A stretch of DNA of 64,000 nucleotides from Vibrionaceae bacterium (GCA_018222805.1 JAAEZQ010000008.1:1-64000); one strand, 5' to 3'. Positions 36,368-47,494 are shown, numbered from the stretch's first letter. Notes: a model not told the origin generated them from the sequence alone. Made by a program: numbers and translations.

Positions 36368-36486
36368 AATGGCACCATTATACGACTTGGATATCGGTTA
36401 GGAAATCCTTTTATTTGCGCAATCGCTGAATAAAAGTAAAATTGTCTCTCGCTTTTCATCTGGACATGTATCGTATAGGAGTAAGT

Positions 36487-36930
36487 ATGAAGCAAATCAG
36501 CCGTTCTGCGTTGGTATCGTTTAGTGCTGAGCAGATGTTTGATCTGGTCAATGATGTTGCTAAATACCCAGAATTTCTACCTGGTTGTTCAGGTTCCAGA
36601 ATCATTGATGCTTCTGGCGGTGGTATGGTGGCTTCTGTCGATGTCGCGAAAGCAGGCATCAGTAAAACCTTTACCACGTCTAATGAGCTTATTCCTGGCC
36701 AGTCTATTATGATGAATCTGGTAGACGGCCCTTTTAAGACGTTACGTGGTGGCTGGTTCTTTACTGCCCTGGATGAGCAAGCATGTAAGGTTGAGCTTAA
36801 GCTTGAGTTTGAATTCTCTAGTAAAATGATCGAAATGGCCTTTGGTAAGATTTTTAACGAGTTAACCAGTAACATGGTCAATGCTTTTACAAAACGCGCG
36901 AAACAGGTATACGAGTGTTATGAGTATTGA
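36487..36930 (+). CDS. ratA: RatA, SRPBCC-family protein
   Basis: This 147-residue protein belongs to the RatA/COQ10 family with a START-like fold. In E. coli RatA is described as a toxin that blocks 70S ribosome assembly; it may also bind ubiquinone. The phrases [20 protein letters not shown] and [20 protein letters not shown] are typical. AGGAG lies before the ATG at 36487; an upstream start at 36442 has no such site. It overlaps the next gene by 11 bp. Confidence 0.9.
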   Translation: MKQISRSALVSFSAEQMFDLVNDVAKYPEFLPGCSGSRIIDASGGGMVASVDVAKAGISKTFTTSNELIPGQSIMMNLVDGPFKTLRGGWFFTALDEQACKVELKLEFEFSSKMIEMAFGKIFNELTSNMVNAFTKRAKQVYECYEY

Positions 36931-37273
36931 ATCAGACATGATTCATGTTGAGGTCATTTACGCCTTACCGCATGAGCAACGTGTTTTCAATTTAGTCGTG
37001 AACAAGCACGAAACGGTAGAAGAGATCATTCGTCAATCTGGTGTGCTTGAGTTGTACCCGGAGATTGATTTATCGGAAAATAAAGTCGGTGTATTCAGCC
37101 GTAATGTAAAGTTGGATGCGACAGTGCGTGACAGAGACAGAATAGAGATTTATCGTCCGTTACTTGCTGACCCTAAAGAGATTCGTCGTAAACGTGCAGA
37201 ACAAGCCAAAGCGGCTGGTAGTGCTGATCCAGTTACTGGTGGCAAGCCTAACGCTCTGCGTAAAAGTGACTGA
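36920..37273 (+). CDS. ratB: RnfH-family protein (RatB)
   Basis: This roughly 117-residue protein is of the RnfH/UPF0125 family with a ubiquitin-like fold. It shows [20 protein letters not shown] and [27 protein letters not shown]. The function is not well defined; it usually sits next to ratA. The start at 36920 overlaps the ratA end by 11 bp. A terminator follows 60 bp downstream. Confidence 0.88.
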   Translation: MSIESDMIHVEVIYALPHEQRVFNLVVNKHETVEEIIRQSGVLELYPEIDLSENKVGVFSRNVKLDATVRDRDRIEIYRPLLADPKEIRRKRAEQAKAAGSADPVTGGKPNALRKSD

Positions 37274-37332
37274 TTTTTAACAAGCTAGAATGAGCGGTTA
37301 TTTACTACGATTGATATAAATACAGAATCATT

Positions 37333-37361
37333 AAAAAAACCTCCCGATGGGAGGTTTTTTT
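37333..37361. terminator. bidirectional terminator, ratB and bamE
   Basis: AAAAAACCTCCC and GGGAGGTTTTTT form a strong stem with a GAT loop and T runs on both sides. It lies between convergent genes. Confidence 0.92.
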
Positions 37362-37375
37362 GAATAAAGGTTTTG

Positions 37376-37735
37376 TTACTGAATCTGCTCGTAAAATGTA
37401 TCACTTTTCGGGAAGTCACCACCAATATCAGCAAGCGTACCCAGATCATCAAAATTAACAATAAGATCTTTCTGCACCGGTTCGCCGTGGCCCGGAGTAT
37501 GATGGTATATGTAATACCATGTGTTTGGATAGCCGTTTTCTATAAGCATTGGTGATCCAAGTACGAAGCGAACCTGTGCTTTAGTCATCCCAAACTTTAA
37601 TTTATCTACCGCACTTTGTTCTACATAGTTGCCTTGGTTGATATCAATGCGATAAACCAGTTTTTCTACTACCGAACATCCTGTCAGCAATGTCATTGCT
37701 AATGGTACGGCAACTAACCACTTCTTTAATTGCAT
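37376..37735 (-). CDS. bamE: outer-membrane assembly lipoprotein BamE
   Basis: This 119-residue lipoprotein (lipobox LLTGC, acylated C20) is part of the BAM complex for outer-membrane protein insertion. The SmpA/OmlA domain has [19 protein letters not shown] and [12 protein letters not shown]. It stands alone next to recN in the opposite order of many gammaproteobacteria, but same strand. Confidence 0.95.
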   Translation of the reverse strand: MQLKKWLVAVPLAMTLLTGCSVVEKLVYRIDINQGNYVEQSAVDKLKFGMTKAQVRFVLGSPMLIENGYPNTWYYIYHHTPGHGEPVQKDLIVNFDDLGTLADIGGDFPKSDTFYEQIQ

Positions 37736-37939
37736 AATAATTTCTTACTAACCTTTAAAATACTGCGCTGATAATAAACAAGCTCGACGCAGATGTAAAA
37801 AGCTATGCGTCGTATGGTAGGGAATCTGACAACGAATTTTGAGTTGAGTTGCATTTATTGGCAGATCTTCATTTGCGTTAAATCTGACAGATAATTTGAA
37901 TGGAAGAACAAAATGAAGTTTAAAGCGAGTGGCAAGCAA

Positions 37940-37969
37940 AGAGCCCTAGGTGTTTTTCCCTATGGCTCT
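37940..37969 (-). terminator. terminator of recN
   Basis: AGAGCCATAGG and CCTAGGGCTCT on the minus strand form a hairpin with one mismatch. It lies just after the recN stop. The T run is weak, so confidence is moderate. Confidence 0.6.
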
Positions 37970-37981
37970 TATTTAAATTTT

Positions 37982-39646
37982 TTAAGCGGCGATAAGTAGC
38001 TCTTTAGCGTTTGCAAGGGTCGAGTCGGTGATTTGGCTACCACCTAGCAGTCTGGCTAATTCTGCCACGCGTTGTTGTTCATCCAGAGAGTGCATCTGGG
38101 TTTCTGTTTGCCCTTTTTTGGTTTGCTTCGCTACAAACATTTGTTGGTGTCCACAACCCGCTACTTGAGGAAGGTGAGTGACACACAGTACCTGAGTCGA
38201 TTCTCCTAACTTACGTAGCATTTTACCTACTACGGCTGCGGTTGGGCCACTGATACCTACATCGACTTCATCGAAGATGAGGCTTGGGGTATCGACCTTT
38301 TGAGCGGTGATAACCTGAATCGCTAACGATATACGTGATAGTTCACCACCAGACGCGACTTTCGCAATAGGCTGTAATGGCTGGCCCGGGTTTGTTGAAA
38401 CCAGGAAGCAAACGCTATCCAGCCCTAATGGAGAAGGGTGAGTATTGTCGTTATTGACTTCGATACTGAATACGGCTTTTTCCATGCTTAATTCGTGCAT
38501 GCTTTGGCTTATCAGTTTATTCAGTTCTTTAGCGTAACGACTGCGTGATTTATGTAATTTTTCCGCTGCGGTTAAGAAGCTTTGATACTTTTGCTCAACT
38601 TCCTGTGCTAGTTCATCCAGTCTTTCATCAGAACAATCTAAGGCTTCTATTTGAGCCAGAAGGTCTTGATGATGCTGGTAAAGTTCTTCTGGCATAACGT
38701 GATGCTTGCGCGCCATAGACATGACTTTGGAGAAACGTTCTTCCACATAAGCCATGCGGCCCGGATCGACGTCAATGCCGTCAAGGTAGCTGCGAAGTTC
38801 GTTTTTTGTTTCTTCCAGTTGAATCATGGCTTCTGCCAGCATGTTTGGTAGCTCTGCTAATTTTTCATCTAACTCAGCTAATTGAATTAGGGAGTTATTG
38901 GCCGATTGCAAAATACCAAGCGCATTGACTTCTTCACCTTCGTAAATAAGTTCGATGGCTTGCTGACAGGTAGCGGCGAGTTCTCCGCTATTGGACAGTC
39001 GTTTGTGCTCTTGTTCGAGTTCTGCAAATTCTTCTTCACCTAGCGATAACTCATTCAGTTCTTTGATTTGGTATTCCAGCAACTGCTTTTGTGCCTGATT
39101 TTGTTGGCTATTTTCTTTTATTTTCTTGAGGTTGTTGTCTGCCTGACGCCAGTGTTGGTAAGTACTTCGAGCACTTTTTAGCAGATTAAGGTGGCCCGCA
39201 TATTGATCCAGCATTGCCATTTGATGGTCACTTTTCATCAACTGATGATGAGCGTGCTGACCATGAATATTAATCAGAAGTTGCCCGAGAGATTTTAGTT
39301 GTGAAAGTGGTACAGGACTGCCATTGATGAAGGCTCTTGAACGGCCTTCTTTAGTAATGATACGACGTAAAATACACTCACTGCCATCAAGCAGATCATT
39401 GTCTTCTAGCCAACGCGTTGCATGTAAGTTGTTATCCAGTAAAAAAGCCGCACTCACTTCGGTTTTTTCTTCGCCTTGTCGCACCATACCTGCATCTGCT
39501 CGTCCACCTAAGCAGAGACCGAGAGCATCAATAGCAATAGATTTACCCGCACCTGTCTCACCTGTAATGGTGGTCATGCCTTTAGACAGCTCGAGTTGCA
39601 AAGATTTAACAATCGCAAAGTTATTAACACTTAGATGGGCCAGCAT
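37982..39646 (-). CDS. recN: DNA repair protein RecN
   Basis: This 554-residue SMC-like ATPase acts in recombination repair of double-strand breaks. Walker [22 protein letters not shown] is near the N-terminus, a long coiled coil with [16 protein letters not shown] fills the middle, and the C-terminal [15 protein letters not shown] signature and [12 protein letters not shown]alker B close the head. Two good LexA boxes lie directly upstream, so it is an SOS gene. The start ATG is at 39646, clear of the boxes. Confidence 0.96.
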   Translation of the reverse strand: MLAHLSVNNFAIVKSLQLELSKGMTTITGETGAGKSIAIDALGLCLGGRADAGMVRQGEEKTEVSAAFLLDNNLHATRWLEDNDLLDGSECILRRIITKEGRSRAFINGSPVPLSQLKSLGQLLINIHGQHAHHQLMKSDHQMAMLDQYAGHLNLLKSARSTYQHWRQADNNLKKIKENSQQNQAQKQLLEYQIKELNELSLGEEEFAELEQEHKRLSNSGELAATCQQAIELIYEGEEVNALGILQSANNSLIQLAELDEKLAELPNMLAEAMIQLEETKNELRSYLDGIDVDPGRMAYVEERFSKVMSMARKHHVMPEELYQHHQDLLAQIEALDCSDERLDELAQEVEQKYQSFLTAAEKLHKSRSRYAKELNKLISQSMHELSMEKAVFSIEVNNDNTHPSPLGLDSVCFLVSTNPGQPLQPIAKVASGGELSRISLAIQVITAQKVDTPSLIFDEVDVGISGPTAAVVGKMLRKLGESTQVLCVTHLPQVAGCGHQQMFVAKQTKKGQTETQMHSLDEQQRVAELARLLGGSQITDSTLANAKELLIAA

Positions 39647-39655
39647 TTTATTTAC

Positions 39656-39713
39656 CTGTATAACTGAACAATACTGTATAAGAGAACAGTATATACTGTT
39701 TGTGCATACAGTA
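39656..39713 (-). promoter_or_regulatory. SOS (LexA) boxes upstream of recN
   Basis: TACTGTATAAGAGAACAGTA at 39672-39691 and TACTGTTTGTGCATACAGTA at 39694-39713 both keep the CTG-N10-CAG frame of LexA boxes. A weaker CTG-N10-CAA lies at 39656-39671. Multiple boxes before recN are known in related species. Confidence 0.9.
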
Positions 39714-39940
39714 AAGGTGAGGGTGAAAATTTTTGTTGGCGAAATGGATTTTTGTGATGGATGAGAAAAAATGAGTCGATAGGAGACAATGATTTATTTA
39801 AATTGAAAGAGTTACGGTGTTTTGAATGAAAGGTATGAGGAAGTTAGGTGATGATAATTGGTAGGTTTTAATGCTATCTAACTACAGAAGTTGAAGCGCA
39901 GGCATGTGGATTACCTGCGCGTGTAGCTAGAAAACCCGGG
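39714..39940. other. gap between recN and nadK with a hairpin
   Basis: No gene is seen. A hairpin GCGCAGG/CCTGCGC at 39896-39920 lies just after the nadK stop on the minus strand and may help end transcription, though it lacks a strong T run. Confidence 0.5.
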
Positions 39941-40825
39941 TTAAAAGAGCTTACTCGACCAACCTAATTTGTTTCGTAGAACGTGGTAGTAGCTGTAGTC
40001 CTTTGGATGGATAAGTTTGAGGACATTCGGGCTCTGGTAGATGTGGATCTCGTCGCCCGGTGAGACAGGCAGAGATACTTGACCATCACAACTGACTTCT
40101 TGTGTGCCGCGATTTTCTGGAGAAACGAGTAATTTTATACGACGGTTACCATCCACAACCAATGGCCGACTCGAAAGAGTATGCGGGAACATCGGCACCA
40201 GAGAGATAGCATTTAAGCTTGGTGAGAGGATCGGGCCACCACCAGAGAGCGAATAGGCGGTTGAACCTGTCGGTGTCGATACGATCAGACCATCTGCACG
40301 TAATGAAAAAGCGAAGCTTTCATCGATATAAACTTCAAATTCAATCATATGTGCGATTTGACCAGGGTGGAGAACCGCTTCGTTCAAAGCAGCATTGTGA
40401 CTTTTAATTTGACCATGGCGATGCACTTCAGCTTCGAGCAGGAAACGCTCTTCTTCAATATACTCACCGTTAAGTACAGTTTTAAGAGCAGCTTGGAAGT
40501 CGTCTGGGTTTAAATCTGTCAGAAAGCCTAAGTTACCTCTATTAACACCAATTACGGGAACGTCAAAACGCGATAAAATGCGTGCGGCCCCGAGCATGTT
40601 ACCGTCACCACCGACCACTATCGCCAGATCAGCATTTTGTCCTAGCTCGACTAAGCTCGCAAACTGGTTTGGCGGGATCTCGTCTAAAATTGCAGTAAGA
40701 CGATCGTCAATAAATACTTGGTAACCTTCTGTTGTCAGCCATTGGTACAACTCCCTATGAGTTTGAATAGCTTGTTGATCTCTTGGTTTACCGATAATCG
40801 CGATCACGTTACATGGATTTTTCAT
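39941..40825 (-). CDS. nadK: NAD kinase
   Basis: This 294-residue cytoplasmic enzyme phosphorylates NAD to NADP with ATP or polyphosphate. The GGDGN motif near residue 72 and [13 protein letters not shown] near residue 180 are the family marks, and NRGNLGFL is also present. It is divergent from grpE, an order kept in many gammaproteobacteria. The start ATG is at 40825 with a GGAAATGCT upstream. Confidence 0.96.
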   Translation of the reverse strand: MKNPCNVIAIIGKPRDQQAIQTHRELYQWLTTEGYQVFIDDRLTAILDEIPPNQFASLVELGQNADLAIVVGGDGNMLGAARILSRFDVPVIGVNRGNLGFLTDLNPDDFQAALKTVLNGEYIEEERFLLEAEVHRHGQIKSHNAALNEAVLHPGQIAHMIEFEVYIDESFAFSLRADGLIVSTPTGSTAYSLSGGGPILSPSLNAISLVPMFPHTLSSRPLVVDGNRRIKLLVSPENRGTQEVSCDGQVSLPVSPGDEIHIYQSPNVLKLIHPKDYSYYHVLRNKLGWSSKLF

Positions 40826-40846
40826 AGCATTTCCGCATTAAAGAGG

Positions 40847-40874
40847 CTTGAATCAGGAATCTTCATCCCCATAA
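40847..40874 (+). promoter_or_regulatory. sigma-32 (heat-shock) promoter of grpE
   Basis: CTTGAA at 40847-40852 and CCCCATAA at 40867-40874, spaced by 14 bp, match the sigma-32 consensus almost exactly. The grpE start is 97 bp downstream. Confidence 0.85.
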
Positions 40875-40970
40875 TAATGGCAAGTTACCTAAATATGCGA
40901 ATTTTTATGTGTTTAAAGCCCACAAAAAGCGCATGGCTTTAAGAGCATTACGTTGAATTCTGGAGATATC

Positions 40971-41567
40971 ATGAGCAACGAAGAAAATAAAGTTACAGAA
41001 GAAGAGCTTGATCAAATCATCGAAGAGGCTGAGAAAGTCGAAGCAGCAGCGCAAGAAGCTGAAGCGGAGCTTGAAGAAATTGGTGATGAGAAAGACGCCA
41101 AAATTGCTCAACTAGAAGCTGCACTACTGTCTAGCGAGACAAAAGTGAAAGATCAACAAGACGCGGTTCTGCGAGCAAAAGCTGACGTAGAGAATATGCG
41201 CCGTCGTACAGAGCAAGAGATTGATAAAGCTCGTAAATACGCTCTGAGCAAGTTTGCAGAAGAACTGCTTCCTGTAATTGACAACTTAGAACGCGCAATT
41301 CAGGCTGCTGATACGGAAAATGAAGTCATTAAGCCGATCCTTGAAGGTGTGGAACTGACTCATAAAACTTTCGTCGATGTGGTTGCTAAATTTGGCCTGA
41401 AGGAAATCAATCCAGAGGGTGAGGTATTCAATCCTGAGTTGCATCAGGCAATGTCTATCCAAGAAAGCCCGGATCACGAATCCAACACAGTTATGTTCGT
41501 TATGCAAAAAGGCTACGAACTAAACGGTCGCGTTGTTCGTCCAGCAATGGTTATGGTTGCTAAGTAA
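40971..41567 (+). CDS. grpE: GrpE nucleotide exchange factor
   Basis: This 198-residue cochaperone releases ADP from DnaK. The acidic N-terminus and long coiled-coil (residues 10-75, Glu/Lys-rich) precede the GrpE core with [16 protein letters not shown] and the C-terminal VMVAK. ATG at 40971 follows a TGGAGATATC site; an earlier start at 40953 would include six extra residues. It is divergent from nadK, a common order, and its dnaK partner is 2 kb downstream. Confidence 0.96.
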   Translation: MSNEENKVTEEELDQIIEEAEKVEAAAQEAEAELEEIGDEKDAKIAQLEAALLSSETKVKDQQDAVLRAKADVENMRRRTEQEIDKARKYALSKFAEELLPVIDNLERAIQAADTENEVIKPILEGVELTHKTFVDVVAKFGLKEINPEGEVFNPELHQAMSIQESPDHESNTVMFVMQKGYELNGRVVRPAMVMVAK

Positions 41568-41594
41568 GCTTCACTGCCGCTGAAAATAATTTGC

Positions 41595-41624
41595 AAATGC
41601 CCGTCACTTTGGTGACGGGCATTT
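41595..41624 (+). terminator. terminator of grpE
   Basis: A 13-bp stem AAATGCCCGTCAC/GTGACGGGCATTT with a TTTG loop, followed by Ts, lies 27 bp past the grpE stop. Confidence 0.92.
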
Positions 41625-41977
41625 TTTTATTCATCAAAACGCATTTATCGCTCTCCGGCGTTAAAAACGAAATTTGATCTTCTTCAAATATTTTCTTATT
41701 GGGGATTAATTTTCTTATAGTAAAAATTTGTTCAAATTCGTTTCCGTATTTTGATGTTAAGCTTCATAACTTCCTGTAATTACTTACTTTGCCAACATTT
41801 GTGCTGGATAACGATTGATAGCCTAGTGATTTTTGCTGAGATTGTGTGTTAACAGAATTGTAAACTTTCGCTTTATTTTGTAACTTTCCTGTGTATGATT
41901 TGCGACGAATGCTTTAAAAGTAAGCATATATAACTATAAAAAGGTTAATAGTAAACACAACATATCGGAGATTTATA
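41625..41977. other. gap upstream of the DAACS symporter gene
   Basis: No gene is seen in this AT-rich stretch. It should hold the symporter promoter. No strong CRP site or riboswitch was recognised. A TATCGGAG ribosome binding site stands before the ATG. Confidence 0.5.
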
Positions 41978-43252
41978 ATGGATAAATCGCTTTCTAGTAA
42001 GATTTTTGTAGGCTTGTTTGCCGGCCTTATTTTGGGAACTGCAATCCAATACTTATTTAACGGTGTTGCGATTTTTGATACTTATTTGCTTGGAACGGCG
42101 GAAGGCGTTGGCGGCATGTTTGTCTCGTTGATTAAACTGCTCGTCGTTCCTTTGGTTTATGTTTCAATCGTATGTGGCATTGTCGACCTTAAAGACATCA
42201 GCGCTTTCGGACGCCTTGGTGGTAAAACCTTTGCGCTTTATATCATTAACACGATTATTGCAATTGCAGCAGCACTGACGGTCGGCCTTATTTTCCAACC
42301 AGGAGCAGGCGCTAATCTAGCCGGTACCGTTTCTGAAACCGTTAAACTGTCAACAACTGAAACGCCAGACATCTTTTCACTAGTAGTTAATATTGTTCCT
42401 AGCAACCCGGTTCAAGCGTTTGCTAATGGTGACATGCTACAAATCATTTTTATGGCGATTCTAACTGGCTTGGCAATTCAAGCTTTGGATTCTCGTGGCG
42501 GCCCTGCTATCCGTACCTTTAAGATGGCAAATGAGATCATGATGAAACTTGTTGGATTGGTGATGAGCCTTGCACCTTATGGGGTTTTTGCCCTGATGAT
42601 TCAATTGGGCGCAACACTGGATGCAAACACGCTGATGTCTGTAGCTGGTTATGTGGCTTTGGTCGTGTCAATGCTGGTGTTCTGGATCTTCTTCTTCTAT
42701 CCAATGGCAGTAGGTATCGCAACCGGTACGTCTCCTAAAGCGTTTCTTCGAGCAACTCGCGAGCAGATCCTATTCTCTTTATCTACGGCTAGCTCAAACG
42801 CGACCATACCTGTAACGATGCGTACCCTGACAGATAAGCTGCAGGTGTCTAAATCAGTCGCTGGTTTTGGTGTGCCACTTGGTGCAACAATGAACATGTC
42901 TGGTGTATCTATTTATATCGCTTTGGCTACGTTGTTTGTCGCGAACGCTTTTGGCCAGCCAATTAATACTTCAGACATTTTCACCCTAGGCTTGACCATT
43001 CTTCTGTTATCGATTGGTGCGGGTGGTGTTCCGGGCGGTGGCGTTGTCATGGTTGGGGTTCTGCTTCACCAACTAGGTTTGCCACCAGAAGGTTTAGCAA
43101 TTATTGCTGCGGTTGACCGTATTAATGACATGTTCTGTACCTCGTCTAACGTAGTAGGTGACACGGCAGTGAATACTATCGTTGCAAAAACAGAAGGAGA
43201 GATTGGCAAAGAAGAGAGTGTTGATTCCGAGCCTGTTCAGGCAAACGCTTAA
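41978..43252 (+). CDS. DAACS-family dicarboxylate/amino-acid:cation symporter
   Basis: This 424-residue inner-membrane carrier shows the serine-rich motif STASSNATIPVT near residue 265 and GATMNMSGVSIYIALATLF, with GAGGVPGGG and DRINDMFCTSSNVVGD near the C-terminus, all typical of the glutamate/aspartate-dicarboxylate symporter family. The substrate could be glutamate, aspartate, serine or a C4 acid. It stands between grpE and dnaK but has its own promoter gap and terminator, so it is probably not co-regulated with them. Confidence 0.92.
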   Translation: MDKSLSSKIFVGLFAGLILGTAIQYLFNGVAIFDTYLLGTAEGVGGMFVSLIKLLVVPLVYVSIVCGIVDLKDISAFGRLGGKTFALYIINTIIAIAAALTVGLIFQPGAGANLAGTVSETVKLSTTETPDIFSLVVNIVPSNPVQAFANGDMLQIIFMAILTGLAIQALDSRGGPAIRTFKMANEIMMKLVGLVMSLAPYGVFALMIQLGATLDANTLMSVAGYVALVVSMLVFWIFFFYPMAVGIATGTSPKAFLRATREQILFSLSTASSNATIPVTMRTLTDKLQVSKSVAGFGVPLGATMNMSGVSIYIALATLFVANAFGQPINTSDIFTLGLTILLLSIGAGGVPGGGVVMVGVLLHQLGLPPEGLAIIAAVDRINDMFCTSSNVVGDTAVNTIVAKTEGEIGKEESVDSEPVQANA

Positions 43253-43288
43253 TAACTTTACTTAATCCTAATAACTTTACCTAATAAA

Positions 43289-43321
43289 CAAGAAAGCGAG
43301 CTCTCACGGCTCGCTTTCTTG
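43289..43321 (+). terminator. terminator of the symporter gene
   Basis: CAAGAAAGCGAG and CTCGCTTTCTTG form a 12-bp stem about 37 bp after the stop, with T-rich sequence following. Confidence 0.85.
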
Positions 43322-43453
43322 TTGTCATAGCCTAGAGCATCTATTTTTACAGGTTGGTGGTGCTTTATTGAACGACAACGATGTGACCTAATCCCAACTA
43401 ATCAGAAAGAAAGCGATTAAATTAGAAAAAAAACGCTTTTTTTCAATTCTGCC

Positions 43454-43481
43454 CTTGAAAAGCATTTTGCCGCCCTTATCT
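43454..43481 (+). promoter_or_regulatory. sigma-32 promoter(s) of dnaK
   Basis: CTTGAA at 43454 and CCCTTATCT at 43473 fit a sigma-32 promoter with a 13-bp spacer. A second candidate GTTGAA (43530) and CCCCACAT (43551) stands closer to dnaK. This resembles the double heat-shock promoters known from dnaK of other gammaproteobacteria. Confidence 0.7.
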
Positions 43482-43604
43482 ATGTGGCATAGAGAAGCAA
43501 ACATTGATTATTTTTGTTTGTGAGCAAGGGTTGAAACCCGATTCTCCTCCCCCCACATTGGGGTTATAACCAAACGAAAATAGAATTTATTCGGAGATAG
43601 CCAG

Positions 43605-45515
43605 ATGGGTAAAATCATTGGTATTGACTTAGGTACTACTAACTCATGTGTTGCTGTACTAGACGGTGACAAACCACGCGTAATCGAAAATGCGGAAGGT
43701 GAGCGTACAACAGCATCGGTAATTGCATACACAGATGGTGAGACGCTAGTAGGTCAACCTGCTAAACGTCAAGCAGTAACAAACCCAGAAAACACGCTAT
43801 TTGCAATTAAGCGTCTAATCGGTCGTCGTTTCGAAGACGAAGAAGTTCAGCGTGACATCGAAATCATGCCTTACAAAATCGTTAAGGCTGACAACGGTGA
43901 TGCATGGGTAGAAGCGAAAGGCCAAAAAATGGCTGCTCCTCAGGTTTCTGCTGAAGTTCTTAAGAAAATGAAGAAAACTGCTGAAGACTTCCTAGGTGAG
44001 GAAGTAACTGGCGCAGTTATCACAGTACCTGCTTACTTCAACGATGCTCAGCGTCAAGCAACTAAAGATGCTGGCCGTATCGCAGGTCTAGAAGTTAAAC
44101 GTATCATCAACGAACCAACAGCAGCAGCGCTAGCTTACGGCCTAGACAAGAAAGGCGGTGACCGCACTATCGCTGTATACGACCTTGGTGGTGGTACATT
44201 CGATATCTCAATCATCGAAATCGATGAAGTTGAAGGCGAAAAAACGTTCGAAGTTCTAGCAACTAACGGTGACACTCACCTAGGTGGTGAAGACTTTGAT
44301 AACCGTCTGATCAACTACTTAGTTGACGAGTTCAACAAAGAGCAAGGCATCAACCTTAAGAACGATCCACTAGCAATGCAGCGTGTTAAAGAAGCAGCAG
44401 AAAAAGCGAAAATCGAGCTTTCTTCTACTTCTCAAACTGACGTAAACCTACCTTACGTAACGGCTGATGCAACTGGTCCTAAGCACATGAACGTAAAAGT
44501 GACTCGTGCGAAACTAGAATCTCTAGTTGAAGACCTAGTACAACGTTCTCTTGAGCCACTAAAAGTTGCTCTAGCTGACGCTGACCTATCAGTAAACGAC
44601 ATCACTGACGTAATCCTAGTTGGTGGTCAGACTCGTATGCCTATGGTTCAAGCGAAAGTAGCTGAGTTCTTTGGTAAAGAAGCGCGCCGTGACGTAAACC
44701 CAGACGAAGCAGTAGCAATGGGTGCTGCAGTTCAAGGTGGTGTACTTGCTGGTGACGTTAAAGACGTACTGCTTCTAGACGTAACTCCACTGTCTCTAGG
44801 TATCGAGACAATGGGTGGCGTAATGACTAAGCTAGTTGAGAAGAACACAACTATTCCAACTAAAGCGAACCAAGTTTTCTCTACAGCAGAAGACAACCAG
44901 AGCGCGGTAACTATCCACGTTCTACAAGGTGAGCGTAAGCAAGCGATGTACAACAAGTCTCTAGGTCAATTCAACCTAGAAGGCATCCAGCCTGCACCAC
45001 GTGGCATGCCACAAATCGAAGTAACTTTCGACCTTGATGCGGACGGTATCCTACACGTATCAGCGAAAGACAAGCAGACTGGTAAAGAGCAGAAGATCAC
45101 TATCCAGGCTTCTGGCGGTCTGAGCGATGAAGACATCGAGAAAATGGTACAAGAAGCAGAAGCTAACAAAGAAGCGGACAAGAAGTTCGAAGAGCTAGCG
45201 ACTGCACGTAACCAAGCAGACCAAATGATTCACGGCACTCGTAAGCAAGTGGAAGAAGCAGGTGAAGCACTTCCAGCTGAAGAGAAAGAGAAGATTGAAG
45301 CTGCAATCTCTGAGCTAGAAGACGCGCGTAAAGGCGAAGATAAAGAAGCAATCGACGCTAAAGTTCAGGCGCTAATGACAGCGGCTCAAAAACTGATGGA
45401 AATCGCTCAGCAACAAGCTCAAGCACAACAAGGTGCTGAAGCAGGTGCTCAAAAGTCTGCAGATGACGATGTTGTAGACGCAGAGTTCGAAGAAGTTAAA
45501 GACGATAAGAAGTAA
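43605..45515 (+). CDS. dnaK: chaperone DnaK (Hsp70)
   Basis: This 636-residue Hsp70 has the ATPase signature [17 protein letters not shown] at the start, [15 protein letters not shown] near residue 190 and [14 protein letters not shown] near residue 340, then a substrate-binding domain and an acidic C-terminal tail (EEVKDDKK). It folds proteins in the cytoplasm with DnaJ and GrpE. Heat-shock promoters precede it. A CGGAGATAG ribosome binding site precedes the ATG. Confidence 0.99.
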   Translation: MGKIIGIDLGTTNSCVAVLDGDKPRVIENAEGERTTASVIAYTDGETLVGQPAKRQAVTNPENTLFAIKRLIGRRFEDEEVQRDIEIMPYKIVKADNGDAWVEAKGQKMAAPQVSAEVLKKMKKTAEDFLGEEVTGAVITVPAYFNDAQRQATKDAGRIAGLEVKRIINEPTAAALAYGLDKKGGDRTIAVYDLGGGTFDISIIEIDEVEGEKTFEVLATNGDTHLGGEDFDNRLINYLVDEFNKEQGINLKNDPLAMQRVKEAAEKAKIELSSTSQTDVNLPYVTADATGPKHMNVKVTRAKLESLVEDLVQRSLEPLKVALADADLSVNDITDVILVGGQTRMPMVQAKVAEFFGKEARRDVNPDEAVAMGAAVQGGVLAGDVKDVLLLDVTPLSLGIETMGGVMTKLVEKNTTIPTKANQVFSTAEDNQSAVTIHVLQGERKQAMYNKSLGQFNLEGIQPAPRGMPQIEVTFDLDADGILHVSAKDKQTGKEQKITIQASGGLSDEDIEKMVQEAEANKEADKKFEELATARNQADQMIHGTRKQVEEAGEALPAEEKEKIEAAISELEDARKGEDKEAIDAKVQALMTAAQKLMEIAQQQAQAQQGAEAGAQKSADDDVVDAEFEEVKDDKK

Positions 45516-45734
45516 TTCAACATTAGGGTAATTTGATGTTTTGTTAGAAAATTACCCTGTTGGAAACACTTTTATTGGAATCTTTGCGGGCGTTTGAGGT
45601 GACTCTGACGCCCGCATGTTTGTAAATAGCCCAGTCTTTCTAGCTAAGCGCTTTTCAAAGAAAGCTTTTATCTAAAACGATATTAACACCAAGCGGCAGT
45701 GGCCGTTTGCAGTACTACATTGGTGACGAAGAAC
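45516..45734 (+). other. dnaK-dnaJ intergenic with stem-loop
   Basis: There is no gene in this 219-bp gap. A hairpin AGGGTAATTT/AAATTACCCT at 45525-45558 follows the dnaK stop. It may partly end transcription or stabilise the dnaK message, so that dnaK is made in excess of dnaJ. Confidence 0.5.
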
Positions 45735-46886
45735 ATGTCAAAACGTGATTTTTACGAAGTATTAGGCGTAAGCCGTGATGCATCAGAACGTGATATCAAA
45801 AAGGCGTATAAGCGTCTTGCAATGAAATTCCACCCAGACCGTAACCAGGGTGATGATTCTGCTGCTGATAAGTTTAAAGAAGTAAAAGAAGCGTACGAAG
45901 TTCTAACTGACCCTCAGAAGAAAGCGGCGTACGATCAGTACGGCCATGCTGCTTTTGAACAAGGCGGCGGTGGTTTCGGTGGCGGCGGTTTTGGCGGCGG
46001 CGGTGCTGATTTCGGCGACATCTTTGGTGACGTATTCGGTGATATTTTTGGTGGCGGTCGCCGAGGTGGTGGCGGTGCTCATCGTGCACAACGTGGTGCC
46101 GACCTTCGTTACAACATGGAACTGACGCTAGAAGAGGCTGTTCGTGGTGTAACAAAAGAAATCGAAGTTCCAACACTGGTTCATTGTGATACTTGTGACG
46201 GTAGTGGTGCGAAAAAAGGCACTTCTGCTGAAACCTGTGGCACCTGTCATGGTCATGGCCAAGTACAAATGCGCCAAGGTTTCTTCGCTGTTCAACAAAC
46301 CTGTCCGACTTGCCATGGTAAAGGTAAGATCATCAAAGACCCTTGTAATGAGTGTCATGGACAAGGTCGCAAGCAAAAAACCAAAACACTTAACGTCAAG
46401 ATCCCTGCTGGTGTTGATACTGGCGATCGCATTCGTCTTTCTGGCGAAGGTGAAGCGGGAGAAATGGGCGCGCCAGCAGGTGATTTATACGTTCAAGTCC
46501 ACGTAAAAGACCACCATATCTTTGAGCGTGACGGTAATAACCTCTACTGTGAAGTGCCTGTAAGCTTCGCGATGGCCGCACTGGGTGGTGAAGTAGAAGT
46601 ACCGACGTTAGATGGCCGTGTCAGCTTGAAAGTACCAACAGAAACGCAAACTGGCCGTATGTTCCGTATGCGTGGTAAAGGTGTGAAAGGTGTTCGCGGT
46701 GGCGGTATCGGTGATCTCATCGTTAAGTTAGTTGTTGAAACACCGGTGAACCTAAGCTCACGCCAGAAAGAGTTGTTGAAAGAGTTTGAAGAGTCTTGTG
46801 GTGGCGAAGCGGCTACAAAACACAAGCCTAAGTCAGAAGGTTTCTTCAATGGTGTGAAGAAGTTCTTTGATGACCTGACGAGCTAA
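45735..46886 (+). CDS. dnaJ: chaperone DnaJ (Hsp40)
   Basis: This 383-residue cochaperone has an N-terminal J domain with HPD (residue about 33), a Gly/Phe-rich linker ([16 protein letters not shown]), four CxxCxGxG zinc repeats ([32 protein letters not shown]) and a C-terminal substrate domain. ATG at 45735 gives [12 protein letters not shown]; an earlier start at 45699 is unlikely. It works with DnaK and GrpE. Confidence 0.98.
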   Translation: MSKRDFYEVLGVSRDASERDIKKAYKRLAMKFHPDRNQGDDSAADKFKEVKEAYEVLTDPQKKAAYDQYGHAAFEQGGGGFGGGGFGGGGADFGDIFGDVFGDIFGGGRRGGGGAHRAQRGADLRYNMELTLEEAVRGVTKEIEVPTLVHCDTCDGSGAKKGTSAETCGTCHGHGQVQMRQGFFAVQQTCPTCHGKGKIIKDPCNECHGQGRKQKTKTLNVKIPAGVDTGDRIRLSGEGEAGEMGAPAGDLYVQVHVKDHHIFERDGNNLYCEVPVSFAMAALGGEVEVPTLDGRVSLKVPTETQTGRMFRMRGKGVKGVRGGGIGDLIVKLVVETPVNLSSRQKELLKEFEESCGGEAATKHKPKSEGFFNGVKKFFDDLTS

Positions 46887-46913
46887 AGCCACCAATAATC
46901 AGAACTAAATGAC

Positions 46914-46941
46914 AAAGGCCTGCGGAGATGCGGGCCTTTTT
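46914..46941. terminator. terminator between dnaJ and the pilin gene
   Basis: AAAGGCCTGC and GCGGGCCTTT form a stem with a G-T pair, followed by TTTGTTTTT. It lies 28 bp past dnaJ and just past the convergent pilin gene. Confidence 0.82.
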
Positions 46942-46956
46942 GTTTTTGGAAGAAGA

Positions 46957-47391
46957 TTAGTTCCAACATGCGCTTGGCGATTCAATGTTTGCTGCAGTCA
47001 GTTTTATTGCATTAACTCCTGAAGGGAGACAACTATCGCCATCTTGGCCAAGATCGGGTTTAGCTGTTGCTGAGATGGTATAAGCTACGGCAGCGGAACT
47101 CACTATTGAAAAAGTAAATCGATCACTATCTGAGTCACATATAGCGCAATTGCCATCCACAATAATAGAGCTCCAGTCATACCCGCCATCATAAGAGGTT
47201 TCCAAGGCTAGCTGGATACGGCTGATATCACTTAGTGCCACGGTCCGGTGCGACTTGATGACATGGTTTGTGTATGAAGGGTATGCAATCGCCGCAATGA
47301 TTCCGACAATCACGACCGCTATCAGTAATTCGATCAATGTCATCCCTCTTAATCCTATTTTGTAGTTGTTGCAACGATATATTCGAATCAT
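46957..47391 (-). CDS. type IV prepilin, PilE-like minor pilin
   Basis: This roughly 144-residue prepilin has the processing site GLRG|MTLIELLIAVVIVGIIAAIAYPSY, with Glu at +5, so it enters the type IV pilus machinery. The C-terminal region has paired cysteines (CAIC, CLPSG, ACWN). ATG at 47391 leaves a short basic leader; the frame stays open to 47451. It is divergent from four further pilin genes. The arrangement next to dnaJ matches the minor-pilin cluster VC0857-VC0861 of V. cholerae, known to support the competence pilus. Confidence 0.85.
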   Translation of the reverse strand: MIRIYRCNNYKIGLRGMTLIELLIAVVIVGIIAAIAYPSYTNHVIKSHRTVALSDISRIQLALETSYDGGYDWSSIIVDGNCAICDSDSDRFTFSIVSSAAVAYTISATAKPDLGQDGDSCLPSGVNAIKLTAANIESPSACWN

Positions 47392-47494
47392 CACGAGTAG
47401 TTCCCTTTTCACTTTTCCGCCTATTTTTCGCAGGTGATAGCATCTGTGCAAGATGAATTACAGCTGATTAGTTGTTTGCATAGGAATTTGGGAA

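Noticed and set aside
36442..36486. N-terminal extension of RatA
   Set aside because: The extra 15 residues do not match the family, and AGGAG stands right before the ATG at 36487.
45874..46176. A 100-residue minus-strand frame in dnaJ
   Set aside because: It is the antisense of the Gly-rich linker and zinc region of DnaJ.
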